This document shows positions 11,001-21,768 of a stretch of 64,000 nucleotides of DNA, piece after piece. Every line of letters begins with the position of its first letter. The stretch's first letter is position 1. The position numbers were made by a program, and so were the translations under genes. A model generated the notes under the pieces. It saw nothing but the letters and a program-made list of their open reading frames with translations. It made no database searches and was not told the origin of the DNA. The DNA is from Triticum aestivum (Eukaryota; Streptophyta; Magnoliopsida; Poales; Poaceae). The stretch is taken from assembly GCF_018294505.1 (NCBI RefSeq), contig NC_057807.1:169350883-169414882 (forward strand), read 5' to 3'.

Positions 11001-11916
11001 ACGTTTGATGGGGCATAGTATAGTGGTTATCCCTGGATCTCCTAATTTTGAGGTATTCTTCCATTAAAAGAGTAATTTACATGCTTGGTCGAAGTTTCAA
11101 CTTCTGGTATCTTTATCTTATTAGTGACAATATCTTTCATATATTTAGAGTATGGAGGCATTTTCAAAATATTAATAAAACATATTTGCAAGTACAAAGG
11201 TGTTTGAACCAATGGTTCTCTTTATTTACCATGTATCCTAGCAATAAAATCACTTTTATCATATCTTTTGTTCTTAGGAGGTGGATTATCAAGATCAATT
11301 TCAGGTGTTGTCTCTACATCGTTACCAGATTCTTTATCATTGTCTGGTTGAGCATCAACATGATCATTACTAGCATCATTATTATCATTATCGCTAGGTG
11401 TATGCTCATTACTAGATTGTGTATCAACATCAGAAATAGAAACATCATTAGGATTCTCAGGAGGTTTTTCAACAATAGGTTCACTAGAAGCATGCAAAGT
11501 TCTATCCTTCTTCTTCTTCTTCTTCTTCTTCTTCTTCTTCTTCTTCTTCTTCTTCTTCTTCTTCTTCTTCTTCTTCTTCTTCTTCTTCTTCTTCTTCTTC
11601 TGTGAACTAGGTGTATCAATATTAATTATCTGGGAGTCTTGCTCAATTCTTTAGGATGACCTTCGAGGGATAGAGGATCCTGAGTCATTTTACCCCCTCT
11701 AGTCACTACTCTAATGGCATGATCATTCATTGTTTACTCATCTCATTAAGCAAATGATTTTGAGATTTAGAAACTTCTTCTAACTGGGTGTGAACTTACA
11801 TAAGCCTTTAACATCATTAGAAATTGTAAACATCAAATCACTCAAGAGTTTAATCATGATAACATTACATTTCAGTTGATTGCTTACATATCTATTAAAG
11901 TTTCTTGCTTCACAAC
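11001..11916 (-). pseudogene. Gypsy gag to protease linker, reversed fragment, with microsatellite expansion
   Basis: The minus-strand frame 11497-11222 reads an Asp/Asn-rich acidic spacer and then PPPKNKRYDKSDFIARIHGK, a conserved block upstream of the protease in this Gypsy group. Further left, the frame-shifted KIPEVETSTKHVNYSF leads into the protease. A run of CTT triplets (AAG on the coding strand) lies in the Lys/Glu-rich part at 11507-11601. To the right, degenerate gag sequence continues to about 11916. The fragment belongs to the same reversed element as the protease. Confidence 0.7.
11507..11601. repeat. (CTT)n microsatellite, about 31 units
   Basis: An uninterrupted CTT/TTC run of about 95 bp. 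On the coding strand of the reversed gag fragment it is (AAG/GAA)n, so it probably grew from a Lys/Glu codon tract. The absence of interruptions suggests it is likely to be length-variable. Confidence 0.95.
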
Positions 11917-11947
11917 TGTCAGTACTAAAACCGGCAGATCTCGGGTA
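11917..11947 (+). repeat. Possible 31-bp LTR start remnant
   Basis: It begins TGTCAGTACTAAAACCGG and continues to CTCGGGTA. This resembles the start of a common Triticeae Gypsy LTR (TGTCGGTGTCAAAACCGG). It is cut after 31 bp by the CACTA element. If real, an LTR element inserted at 11917 and CACTA element 1 then landed inside its LTR. Confidence 0.4.
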
Positions 11948-12199
11948 CACTGGTATAGCGAGTTGCTACACAAACAATTTTAACCCCTGTCCGCGACGGA
12001 GTTTTAAACTGTCATCTTGCGTGTGTGTCCGATAGGTGTGTGTGGGGGGGGGGTCCTTCCCACACAACCTAGAAACCATCGGGGATAGGGAGTATGAATG
12101 CATATGTTTTCCAGAACTAGGCGTATGCGATGCCCGCACCCGCCCAAAACGCAATTCGTCACACAACTATTTGTGATATATCGAATATCCCAAACGCTC

Positions 12200-12580
12200 C
12201 ACCATTGCTAGTCATGTGTGTCGGCATTACCATTACACACGCTATTCTGTAGTGCAACATTTATGATGTGCATCCCATCACAAATAGCTAATGATTGTAA
12301 AGCGTGTATGATAAGGAGACTATCACACACATTCACTTCTCCCGAACCATATGCGGTATATAATTAGGATTAGTTAATCATCATACGAGTGTCGGATAGG
12401 ATTACGAAATGTTGGACTATCGTACCAGTGTCATACAGGATAACTATCACACATGCTATTATGCGGCGTAACATTTACAATGCGTACACCATCAGAAATA
12501 GTTCATGATTGTAAAACATGTACGATAAGGCGAATATCACAAAAATCTAGTTTGCTCGCACCGTTTGTGGTATTGTCTGA
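12200..12580. repeat. Subterminal direct repeats of CACTA element 1
   Basis: Two copies of a block of about 120 bp (near 12240-12355 and 12460-12575) share GCTATT...TGTAGTG/TGCGGCG, CAACATTTA, AATAG...CATGATTGTAAA and ATAAGG. Short ATCACACAC motifs recur between them. Confidence 0.65.
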
Positions 12581-12867
12581 CATCACACACGCTTTGCAAG
12601 CGGCAACTACGTGCTTGCTTGCATAGTTTTCCTCTCTGTGAACCTTTTCGGATTATGTTTTATATCACACATGTTTGTGTTTTATAGACCGTGTGCGTAG
12701 TAACGTCATGTAGAATGTATTTTCACCCAAAAATAATCATTGCTATTTAAAATTGTACCGAATTTGAATTTGAAAGTAGGCTATAAATTTATTCATATCC
12801 ATCAGGTTCAGCAACCAATGCATTATTTGATTCACAGGTACATATGTTTAAGAATTACATAAGCACC

Positions 12868-13440
12868 AAATAAAGAATGATGAACCAAGGTTCTATACTT
12901 GCACTATTAAAGATGGTAAAGAAAGAGGTGAAAGACATTCTGGTTGTCGAACAAGGTGAAGCGGCCCATATAGTGCCTTCCTCCATGCAGAAGGCACGCA
13001 CGACTCTAATACAACCCCTTGTGATGGCCGACCGCCCATCCTTCACTGTCTTCATGAGGACATCTAGATAGTCATTGTGTTGTGATAGAAATACTTTAAC
13101 CTTTGCATGCCCACGAATCATGTAGTTTGAGAGGTAATCTTGAGTAAACTGCTTTGGGAACCACTGCAAACGAAAAGATTCATAAATTATCATCTAACAC
13201 AACTCATTATGGGCAGCAAAAAGAAGGCTGCAGAGTTCTTACTTACCATCTTGCATTTGACGGTTGTCTTGGATAAACTATAAACAAATAGTTTAATCAC
13301 CATCTTTTGACCCATTTTACTAATAGTCTTTATTGGTTTCCTCACTTGATGCTGGTTCATGAATATCTCTTGCCCCATACGCGAAAAGGGTCGAAGTGCG
13401 GATCTTTACCAATGACATCTGTACCTAAAAGCACCAAGTT
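12868..13440 (-). pseudogene. B3-like domain gene remnant inside CACTA element 1 (two exons)
   Basis: On the minus strand an upstream exon ends ...YSLSKTTVKCKM at 13247 with donor GTAAGT (13246-13241). The next exon begins at 13163 after an AG acceptor and reads WFPKQFTQDYLSNYMIRG, then VLMKTVKDGRSAITRGC and FCMEEGTIWA. The DGR-x-x-ITRG...F...EGTIWAF pattern resembles the C-terminal half of plant B3 DNA-binding domains (B3 beta strands around WxVxxxxxGRxxxxxGWxxF). The expected GW is changed and the frame decays after 'IWA'. Earlier minus-strand exon remnants lie at 14929-15455. I infer a captured or long-resident host-type gene; its function is unknown. Confidence 0.5.
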
Positions 13441-13487
13441 AATATTAGAAGCTAAACAACAATTGCACAATGATGTAATACCACACT

Positions 13488-13576
13488 CTCTCCGTCCCAT
13501 TATATAAGATCTTATTACGTCCAATATACTAACATATTGGATGAATTAACATCTTATATTATGGAGTGGAGGGAGT
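13488..13576. mobile_element. Stowaway-like MITE (about 89 bp)
   Basis: Inverted ends TCTCTCCGTCCCATTATATA on the left and TATATTATGGAGTGGAGGGAG (read inward as its complement) on the right match the CTCCCTCCGTCCCATAATAT signature of grass Tc1/mariner-type Stowaway elements. The TA duplication is degraded. It lies in an intron-like spacer of the CACTA element. Confidence 0.75.
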
Positions 13577-13959
13577 TTATTAGATTGGTACAAATATTGT
13601 TCGATTAACTGCAGTTCACTACTGCCACTCTTCTATGTATATCTAAACATCATAAGAATATTAAGGTAACACTCTTCCTTGTTACTATGTAGCCTCATAT
13701 TTGGACATTCAATACAATGCATGTTGCTATGTAGCGTCAAATATATTATATATGGCCCTAGTTAAGCTACCGATAAATGTGTTATAGATATATTCAGTTA
13801 AATGTATGATTCGCTAATTAAACCCTTATCAGCCCCCGACCTATATGGTACCAGCTACTGATATCCTGAACAGTGAGTATATATAAGCCATGGGATGAAA
13901 CTAACCTCAATGGAAAACAATAGTCGTTCCCAATATTGTCCTGTGTAAGTACATCGAAA

Positions 13960-14850
13960 GGCATGTTAAGCACAATAGGCTAAACATCAACCAAACATAT
14001 CCATGGTTGACAACATAATCTCCAAATGATAGCTTCGGTGTGCAGGCTTAAGCATGCTAGTTAAGCAAAACAAGAACTGGAAAGGTGTGTTAATTGCAAT
14101 AGGCCTAACATTTAACAACAAGCAAATATAGTCATTCAAATAGGTATTGTGCAGGTATATGTACACTAGTTATTGTTAAATAAAAATGGAAATGCGTGTT
14201 AACAACAACATGCTTAACAACAACCAAATGTAGTCATCCATAGTGGTATTGTCGAAACTGGTATTGATGAAATTGAACTGCACACTTCATACTTGCACAT
14301 ATAGAACAACACATTGTGAATAACTGAAATAAACAAGGCAAACTAGGAACAACCAAAGATAGCAATTGAAACTTGACATATGCTAACTACAAATAACCGA
14401 ACAACCTAAAAATGTTAAAAGAGGCATATGCTCACTACAACAGGCTTAGCAGCAACCACATATAGTCATTCCTTATGGTATTTGTTGAAACCGGTATTGA
14501 TGAAATTGTACTGCACAGTAAATAGTTGCACATATGGAGCATCACTTTGTGAATAACTGAAATAAACAAGGCATACTATGAACAACCAAAGATAGCAATT
14601 TAAATTGGACATATGCGAACTACAAACAACCGAACAATCAAAAAACGTTAAAAGAGGCATATGCCAACTATAACAGGCTTAACAACAAGCAAATATAGTC
14701 ATTCCAATTGGTATTGTTGAAACTGGTATTGATAAAAGTGTACTACATAGTAAATAGTTGCACATATAGAGCATCACCCTGTGGATAACTGAAATAAACA
14801 AGGCATACAACAAACAACCAAATATAGCAATTAAAAGTGGACATATTCTT
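13960..14850. repeat. Tandem repeat, period about 232 bp, three good copies plus a degenerate one
   Basis: Copies start near 14222, 14453 and 14685. Each carries AACAACCAAAT/CATATAGTCATTCC, GAAACTGGTATTGATGAAA, GTTGCACATATAGAGCA, AATAACTGAAATAAACAAGG and AGAGGCATATGC. A shorter diverged copy precedes them from about 13960. No coding potential was seen. Confidence 0.85.
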
Positions 14851-14928
14851 ACTACAAAAGGGGCTCGACAGAACAAATCATTGGTTCCCCCCTATGAAGA
14901 GGCACAACAAAACAATTCATGGGTTTCC

Positions 14929-15455
14929 TCACTTGTCACAGATGGGCTCCTTCACATGGGAAGAGCATGGACTCTTGGTGGGCTCCATGTTGCCACAAAT
15001 GGGCTCCTTCCCCTTGGAAGAGCAAGGTTGTAGGTTGCCCTCCCTGATGTCCCATATGGGCTCTTTTCCCTTGACAGAGCCAAAGAGGGTGCCCTCCTCG
15101 TGGTCACCGTCGATGAGGTCTAACTTGGAGGCTGAGGATCCCAAGCCAGTGTCGCAGAACATGTCCTTCAAAATTGAGAAAAGGGGCTCGATGGCGATGC
15201 AGGATGCAAATTCTTGATAGCGATCCAAAGGAGATTATTGACGGGGCCATGGATGCGATCGACGGTGGTTGAACCCAAGGGTCACTTAACTTGTGATGTA
15301 ACCCGCGCTAGGCCGTCGTGGTCGACGACCTCAATGTCGTAGTCGGCGTCTATGACATACCAGCATACTCTGGCCCATTGATTGAGAGCTTGTGGCCAGT
15401 AATCACCGCCAGCTTCCTCAGCAGCCACCTTGCCGACATTGGGCTAAGAGGCCAT
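14929..15455 (-). pseudogene. Upstream exons of the decayed gene in CACTA element 1
   Basis: A minus-strand ATG at 15455 opens MAS, then TAG, then PNVGKVAAEEAGGDYWP and YVIDADYDIEVVDHDG, and stops at 15282. A second open stretch (15228-14929) begins MDRYQEFASCIAIEP and contains three copies of a KGKEPI(W/C)-type motif spaced about 50 bp apart. Together with 12868-13440 this is a multi-exon minus-strand gene with nonsense codons. I do not recognise the N-terminal part. The GC-rich leader at 15520-15700 could be its 5' untranslated region. Confidence 0.4.
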
Positions 15456-15701
15456 GATAAACCAATTTTGGGCCATTCGTTCCTCGAGGTCCACGGGAAG
15501 CGTAACTAGGCTTAGGCTGCAATGCTCTAGAGTGGGGGGTGGGGATGGGGATCTATGGGAAAGGGCGTGTTTGACAGGAGTCATCTAAGAAACTTAGGGC
15601 GGCTATGGTATGGAGATCGGTCGGTAACCTACACGGCAAACCGGCAGAGCACTACGGCGGCGGCGGCGACGACCTATCTAGGGTTTCGAGCGAGTGAGGG
15701 G

Positions 15702-15732
15702 TGGTGTGTGTGTGTGTGAGAGAGAGAGAGCG
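15702..15732. repeat. (GT)n(GA)n simple repeat
   Basis: GTGTGTGTGTGTGAGAGAGAGAGAG lies in the presumed leader of the minus-strand gene. Confidence 0.9.
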
Positions 15733-15788
15733 GAGGTTTTGGGGTGTATGTGTGGAGGGGGGCCAAGGTGGTGTTTGAGGAAATGCCG

Positions 15789-16275
15789 CGGCTACTAAAA
15801 ATCTAGATCCAGGGATTGAAGCAGAGCGGGAGTAACAAACATCACAAACGGTCAAAATATAATAATAATGTGCTATCAAACAGAAAAACCCTCCAGGCAA
15901 GCAGATATTTTTGAGATTGCGAGGCATGTAGACGGGAGTAAAATGCTTAGTGCTACTAAAAATTTGGATCAAGGGATTGAAGCAGAGCGGAAGTAACAGA
16001 CATCGCACATAGTCCGCACATAATAATCATGTGCTATCAAATAGAAAAACCCTCCAGGAGTTAGATATCTTCAAGATTCTGTGGGAAGCATGCGGGAGCG
16101 GGAGAAACAAACATCCCACATGGTCGAAAAATAATAATCTTGTGGTATCAAATAGAAACACCCTCCAGGAGGGTAGATATTTTCAAGAGTGTGAGCAACA
16201 AACACCGCACACGGTCGAAACATAGTAATCGTGTGCTATCAAATAGAAAAATCCTCTAGGAGGGTAGATATTTTT
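15789..16275. repeat. Subterminal repeats of CACTA element 1, four copies
   Basis: Four imperfect direct copies share GTGCTATCAAA(T/C)AGAAAAA, CCCTCCAGG, AGATATTTTTGAGATT and ACAAACATC.CA. The first two are longer, including ATCCAGGGATTGAAGCAGAG. Spacing falls from about 160 to 100 bp toward the right. Confidence 0.8.
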
Positions 16276-16510
16276 GAGATTCCGAGGGAACATCATGAAG
16301 CCAATCTACTGTGCTAATGTGAGTGACAGGGGCACGAGCATGGTACATGGGTAGTCTGAGGGAACCATGTCTGTTGCATCCCCAATCACGGACGTTGCTG
16401 CATCCGACTCGTGTCCAATGCACAACTTTGATATGGCACATGTCGTCACACAAAGCACACACTATTGCTAGTCTGCCACCCTCCCACCCCCACTTCATGT
16501 CGGTGGTAGG

Positions 16511-17404
16511 TGTTGGATTCCGGGCTCCGCAGTCCCAAGAAAGATTCAAACTTAGGGGCGTGTGCGAAGAACTCAACCTCTCAAGCCTCTCGATCCGCTG
16601 CTCTCATGACCTAGCTCGATGAACACGACAGAGAAATACACAACAGACCCAGGTTCGGGCCACGTTGCGGTGTAATACCCTACTCCTGCTTTGTGGTGGA
16701 TTAGCCTCGCGAGGGACTGAGGATGAACTAGTACAAGTGGAAGAACAGCCTCAGGAGGCATGTTCTTGTGATGAGCTCCTGGTGGTTCGATGAGCTTATC
16801 ACCAGATGAGTCAATCCCTCTCTACGATGGTGGCTAGGCTCTATTTATAGCGGCCTTGGTCCTCTTCCTCCAAAACTTATGCATGAAGGGATCCCACAAC
16901 GGCCAAATTTGAAGGGGAACAAGAAGTACATCTAATCCCGACGAAAGGTGGTCTTCGCCTGCAAAGCCTCTGAGCGTGACGTTGTGGTGGGCTTGGCGAT
17001 GACATCCATCCTGCCGTTCCCGTGGTCTTGGTCTCGTTGCACGCAAATGGCAACCTTTGGCTGATTCCTTGGGACTCCACACGTGCGCTTGTCTCCTTTG
17101 CACCAAAGAGGAAACATGCTACTCTGCGCCCGCTGGCGCATGCCTGGCCTTGGTCGTCATGGTTGATGTCATTCCAGCCTCGTGAGGCTGGGTCTTGCAT
17201 AGAAATCTCCGCTCCGCTTAGGAGGCCGCCTAAGGAGGCCACTCCTTTGGGCGGCCTTGATGTCGCCCGCCTCGTGAGGCTTGGACCCTCGTGACGGTCT
17301 TATCTTGCCGTAGTCGAAGCTGGGCCGTACCAGGCCGTCGATGAAACCACGTCGTGAGCCGCAAGCAAGCTGGTCTAGGTACCCTGGTTCCCAGAACATG
17401 GACA
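16511..17404 (-). repeat. 3' LTR of the minus-strand element (894 bp)
   Basis: Read on the minus strand it starts TGTCCATGTTCTGGGAAC and ends CCCGGAATCCAACA. It is clearly homologous to the D LTRs (shared GTAGGGTATTACACC, CTATAAATAG and GAGGCTGTTCTTCC blocks) but diverged from them. The TATAAATA box is near 16851-16858. Confidence 0.85.
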
Positions 17405-17648
17405 GAAGCCCCCGGGCCCAAGGCGCACTCGCACTTGGCTTCGAGGCAAAGCCAGAGGGCAAGTGCGTAATGCCGCGGGCTCCAATCGCCTCCGGACCGA
17501 GCTGACGCGTGGCGCTTTGTGGAACATGGGCATCTTCGCTTCCCCATGTCGCCTCGGCAACCATTTGACTTGACAACTGCATGCTGCATGCATAGAGAAT
17601 CATCATTACGAGAGATCGTGGGAGGCTAACAATTTACCTTCTCCTAGC

Positions 17649-17656
17649 TATAAATG
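17649..17656 (+). promoter_or_regulatory. TATA box for the antisense gene of the minus-strand element
   Basis: CTATAAATGCGGG lies about 75 bp upstream of ATG 17727 and points away from the element's own transcription direction. It is the counterpart of boxes upstream of the antisense genes in element 1 and element C. Confidence 0.5.
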
Positions 17657-17726
17657 CGGGAGCGGGCGGAGCCCCTGCTCATCTTCGTCTTCTTGCTCCT
17701 TGCTCCACCGTCTTGCTAGAGCATCC

Positions 17727-17945
17727 ATGGTGCCGATCAGGAGGTTCTCTGCAGCGGAGAAGGGAAAGGCCCCCCGAGATGGAACCCGAGCTGCTCCCGC
17801 CAATGAAGAGACCGAACCACTCCCGGGGCAATGCTGACGAGGCCGTGTTCACTCGGCCTTGGCACGAACGGGCTCCACCGGGGTTCTGGGTTCCTTAGTT
17901 CGCCCACGCATGGGGCCAGGATGACCGACACCGCGAGGAGCGGAG
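17727..17945 (+). pseudogene. N-terminus of B3-type antisense gene, interrupted by a retrotransposon
   Basis: ATG 17727 opens MVPIRRFSAAEKGKAPRDG and reaches TGA at 17835-17837. A +1-shifted frame then continues with EAVFTRPWHERAPPGFWVP. Both pieces match the N-terminal part of the antisense gene in element D (MAPIRRFSTNEKGKAPREG ... SRPWFERPPSGFPLP at 46044-45900). A frameshift therefore occurred near 17830, and the Sabrina-like LTR cuts the gene at 17946. The B3-like C-terminal part, seen in D, would lie beyond the insertion. The function is unknown. Confidence 0.7.
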
Positions 17946-19459
17946 TGATACGTCTCCAACGTATCTATAATTTTTATTGTTCCATGCTATTATATTACAT
18001 GTTTTGGATGTTTATGGGCTTTACTTTACACTATTATATCATTTTTGGGACTAACCTACTAATCGGAGGCCCAGCCCGAATTGCTGTTTGTTTGCCTATT
18101 TCAGTGTTTCGAAGGAAAGGTATACCAAATGGAGTCCAAACGGAATGAAACCTTCGGGAGTGATCTTTTTGGAACAAACGTGATCTAGGGGACTTGGAGT
18201 GGACGTCAAGCAACAGAGGAAGCGGCTACGAGGGTGCCCGGCGCGCCCCCTAGGGGTGGGCGTGCCCCCCATCCTCGTGGGCCCCTTGAGCATCCACCGA
18301 CCTACTTCTTCCTCCTATATAAACCCACGTACCCTGAAAGCATCCAGGAGCACCACGGAAAACTATTTCCACCGCCGCAACCTTTTGTATCCGCGAGATC
18401 CCAACTTGGAGCCTTCGTCGGCGCTCCGCCGAAGGGGGAATGGACCATGGAGGGCCTCTACATCATCTCCAAGGCATCTCCGATGAGTTGTGAGTAGTTT
18501 ACCACAGACCTTCGGGTCCATAGTTATTAGCTAGATGGCTTCTTCTCTCTCTTTGAATTTCAATACAAAGTTCTCCTTGATCTTCTTGGAGATCTACTCG
18601 ATGTAACTCTTTTTGCGGCGTGTTTGTCGAGATCTGATGAATTGTTGGTTTATGATCAAGTTTATCTATGAGAAATATTTGAATCTCCTCTGAATTCTTT
18701 TATGTGTGATTAAGTTATCTTTGCAAGTCTCTTCGAATTATCAGTTTGGTTTGGCATACTAGATTGATCTTTCTTGCAATGGGAGCAGTGCACGTATTGT
18801 ATTGTTGCCATCGAGGATAAAAAGATGGGGTTTATATCATATTGCATGAGTTTATCCCTCTACATCATGTCATCTTTCTTAATACGTTACTCTGTTCTTA
18901 TGAACTTAATACTCTAGATGCAGGCAGGAGTCGGTCGATGTGTGGAATTATAGTAGTAGATGGAGGCTGGAGTCGCTCTAGTTGTCATGGACGTGATGCC
19001 TATATACATGATCATGCCTAGATAATCTCATAACTATGCACTTTTCTATCAATTGCTCAACAGTAATTTGTTCACCCACCATAATACTTATGCTATCTTG
19101 AGAGAAGCCACTAGAGAAACCTATGGCCCCCGGGTCTATCTTTTATCATATAAGTTTACCATCTACTTTTATTTTGCACCTTTACTTTTCCAATCTATAT
19201 CATCAAATACCAAAAATATTTATCTTATCATATTATCTATCAGCTCTCACTTTCGCAAGTGGTCGTGAAGGGATTGACAACCCCTTTATTGTGTTGGTTG
19301 CGAGATTCTTGTCTGTTTGGGTAGGTGCGTGGGACTTTTGAGGAGCCTCCTACTGGATTGATACCTTGGTTCTCAAACATTGAGAGAAATACTTGTGCTA
19401 CTATTGCTGCATCACCCCTTCCTCTTCAAGGAAAACCAATGCAAGCTCAAGACGTAGCA
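17946..19459 (+). repeat. 5' LTR of the Sabrina-like element (1514 bp)
   Basis: It starts TGATACGTCTCCAACGTATC and ends ACGTAGCA, just before the primer binding site. TATATAAA at 18316-18323 is the likely promoter. The partial copy 4236-5300 belongs to the same family. The name Sabrina is from memory of the 5' end. Confidence 0.8.
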
Positions 19460-19470
19460 AGAAGGATTTC

Positions 19471-19488
19471 TGGCGCCGTTGCTAGGGA
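19471..19488 (+). other. Primer binding site, tRNA-Asp type
   Basis: TGGCGCCGTTGCTAGGGA is complementary, with two mismatches, to the 3' end of plant tRNA-Asp (...CCCCGGCAACGGCGCCA). It lies 12 bp after the LTR end. Confidence 0.75.
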
Positions 19489-19639
19489 GGTCTTCACTCA
19501 TGTCAAGACATACCAATTACCCATCACAAACTCATCTCCCTTGCATTACATTATTTGCCATTTACCTCTCATTTTCCTCTCCCCCACTTCACCCTTGCCG
19601 TTTTATTCTCCCTCTTTTAACCGTTTGCTTTCCCATTGC

Positions 19640-20237
19640 CATATCCGAATCAAAAAGAACTAAGGGTTCTTTCCAAGGTTTTAGTACCTTGGATAGTCCC
19701 TCTATCCTCTCTAAGCTCATAAATAATGATGCTGTGGAAAGACCTACCAGGGTTACCAATGAGAGTTTGAATAATTTTTTTGAAGATGACTCCGGATTTT
19801 TTTGTTATTTACTTGATGAGTCTTTAAAAGATGCTTGGGATAGGTTATTAAGGATTCGGGCTAGTTATGTGCCACAATATCAAATTGAGATATACTTAAA
19901 AAGCTTTTATGTTGGCTTGCCTGCTTCTTTTAAGAAAGATCTAGATTCTATTTTTGAAGGAGGTTTTCTTGAAGGGGATGCTATAGATACCTATGAAAGA
20001 ATGAAAACTATATTTGGGCACCCCATGAATGATAAGGTTGAATCTACCACCCTCCTATGCTTTTATCAAAACAAAATTATCAAAGAGATGAAGGCTAGCT
20101 TAGATGCAAATTTTCGTAACATTCTTAATCTTACTTCCTCCATTAATGGCAATGTGCTTTCACAAAATAGAAGGATGAATGCCATAGAAAGGAAATTCTT
20201 TCTTTTCTTTCCGAATGCTAAAGATGGCAATACTTAG
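19640..20237 (+). pseudogene. Gag-like remnant of the Sabrina-like element
   Basis: The open frame 19479-20237 contains a gag-like part from about residue 55: NESLNNFFEDDSGFFCYLLD, KDAWDRLLRIRASYVPQYQI, YLKSFYVGLPASFKKDLDSI and GGFLEGDAIDTYERMKTIFG. The LKDAWDRL...FYxGL...GGxFL pattern is that of plant retrotransposon gag proteins (PF03732-like), which form the particle shell. The first 55 codons are probably not coding, and the true start is unclear. No zinc knuckle follows, and the frame ends at 20235-20237. The protein would be a shortened gag. Confidence 0.6.
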
Positions 20238-21768
20238 ATCTATCCTCGCTTTTATGCCTAGCTAGGGACGTTAAACGATAGCGCTAGTTGGGAGGCAACC
20301 CAATTTTATTTTTGTTTCTTGCTTTTTTATTCTGTTTAGTAATAAATATTTCATCTAGCTTCTGTTTAGATGTTTTTTCATGTTTTAATTAGTGCTTGTG
20401 CCATGTAGAACCTATAGAATAACCTACGGTGATAATTAATTTGACTCTGCTGAAAAACAGAAACTTTTGCGTGCATGAAAAATAATTTTAGTAATTCACA
20501 GAAACACGATTTTGCGTTGATTCTTTTTGCTGTAGATCAATAGACAAATTGCCCAGGACTTCCTATTTTGGTAGGATTTTTAGATTCCATAAGTATTCAA
20601 GAGTTACAGATTTCTACGGACTGTTCTGTTTTTGATAGATTCTGTTTTTCGTGTGTTGTTTGCTTATTTTGATGCATCTATGGCTAGTATCGGTGGGTAT
20701 GAACCATAGAGAAGTTGGAATACAGTAGGTTTAACACAAATATAAATAAAGAATGAGTTCATTACAGTACCTTATGTGGTGGTTTTTCTTTCTTGCACTA
20801 ACGGAGCTTATGAGATTTCCTGTTGAGTTTTGTGTTGTGAAGTTCTCAAGTTTTGGGTAAGGATTTGATGGACTATGGATTAAGGAGTAGCAAGTGCCTA
20901 AGCTTGGGGATGCCCATGGCACCCCAATATATTCAAGGATAACCAAAAGCCTAAGCTTGGGATGCCCCGGAAGGCATCCCGTCTTTCGTCTTCGCCTATC
21001 GGTAACTTTACTTGGAGCTATATTTTTATTCGCCACATGATATGTGTTTTGCTTGGAGCGTCTTGTATGATATTAGTCTTTGCTTTTTAGTTTACCACAA
21101 TAATTCTTGATGTACACACCTTTTGGGAGAAATCCACTTGATTGGAATTTATTAGAATACTCTATGTGCTGCACTTATATCTTTTGAGCTAGATAGTTTT
21201 TGCTCTAGTGCTTCATTTATATCTTTTAGAGCACGGCGGTGGCTTGATTTTGTAGAAATTGTTGATCTCTCATGCTTCACTTATATTATTTTGAGAGTCT
21301 CTTAGAACAGCATGGTATTTGCTATGGTTATAAAATTGGTCCTAGAATGATGGGAATCCAAGTTGGGTATAATAAAAACTATCATAGAAAGTGAATTGGA
21401 TGTTATGATCAATTTGATACTTGGTAATTGTTTTGAGATATGAGGATGGTGGTATTAGAGTCATGCTAGTTGGGTAATTGTGAATTTAAAGAATACTTGT
21501 GTTGAAGTTTGTGATTCCCGAGGCATGCACATATGGTGAACCGCTTTGTGATGAAGTTGGAGCACAATTTTATTTATTGATTGTCTTCCTTATGAGTGGC
21601 GGTCGGGGACGAGCGATGGTCTTTTCCTAGCAATCCATCCCCCTAGGAGCATGCGCATAGTACTTTGTTTTCAATAGCATGTAGATTTTTGCAATAAGTA
21701 TATGAGTTATTTATGACTAATGTTGAGTCCATGGATTATACACACTCTCACCCTTTCACCATTGCTAG
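20238..21768 (+). other. Non-coding internal region of the Sabrina-like element
   Basis: No supported reading frame. It holds the segment GTTGGGAGGCAACCCAA (an inverted repeat, near 20287-20305), two CCTAAGCTTGGGGATGCCC-type copies (20897 and 20950, about 50 bp apart), and three copies of a CTTCA(C/T)TTATATC/ATTTTGAG motif (21170-21300). Confidence 0.7.

Larger units (their letters stand above)
11948..16510. mobile_element. CACTA DNA transposon 1, one end present
   Basis: It begins CACTGGTATAGCGAG, a CACTA-type terminus, preceded by GTA as a possible 3-bp target duplication. It has direct repeats near both sides (12200-12580 and 15789-16275), as CACTA subterminal regions do, and a minus-strand gene remnant between them. 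No transposase (TNPD-like) motif was recognised. The matching terminus is absent, because a minus-strand Gypsy element interrupts at 16511. Membership in CACTA rests on the terminus and the subterminal repeats. Confidence 0.55.
16511..17945 (-). mobile_element. Minus-strand Gypsy retrotransposon, 3' end (element A, related to D)
   Basis: On the minus strand the order is internal sequence (17945-17405), polypurine-like GGGCCCGGGGGC, then a complete LTR. It resembles element D: both share CGCCTTGGGCCCGGGGGCT before the LTR, TTCTGGGAAC near the LTR start, and a plus-strand (antisense to the element) gene opening M(V/A)PIRRFS. It is interrupted at 17946 by a Sabrina-like element, so its pol and 5' LTR lie beyond. 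The left flank is CACTA element 1. Confidence 0.85.
17946..21768 (+). mobile_element. Sabrina-like Gypsy retrotransposon, 5' part
   Basis: It has a complete 5' LTR, a tRNA-Asp-type primer binding site, a gag-like remnant and a long non-coding stretch of the kind common in Triticeae. It is interrupted at 21769 by element C, so its 3' LTR is not in the window. The 5-bp flank CGGAG (17941-17945) is the expected target duplication. No protease, RT or integrase is seen, which suggests a non-autonomous form, but the missing half prevents a firm statement. Confidence 0.8.
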
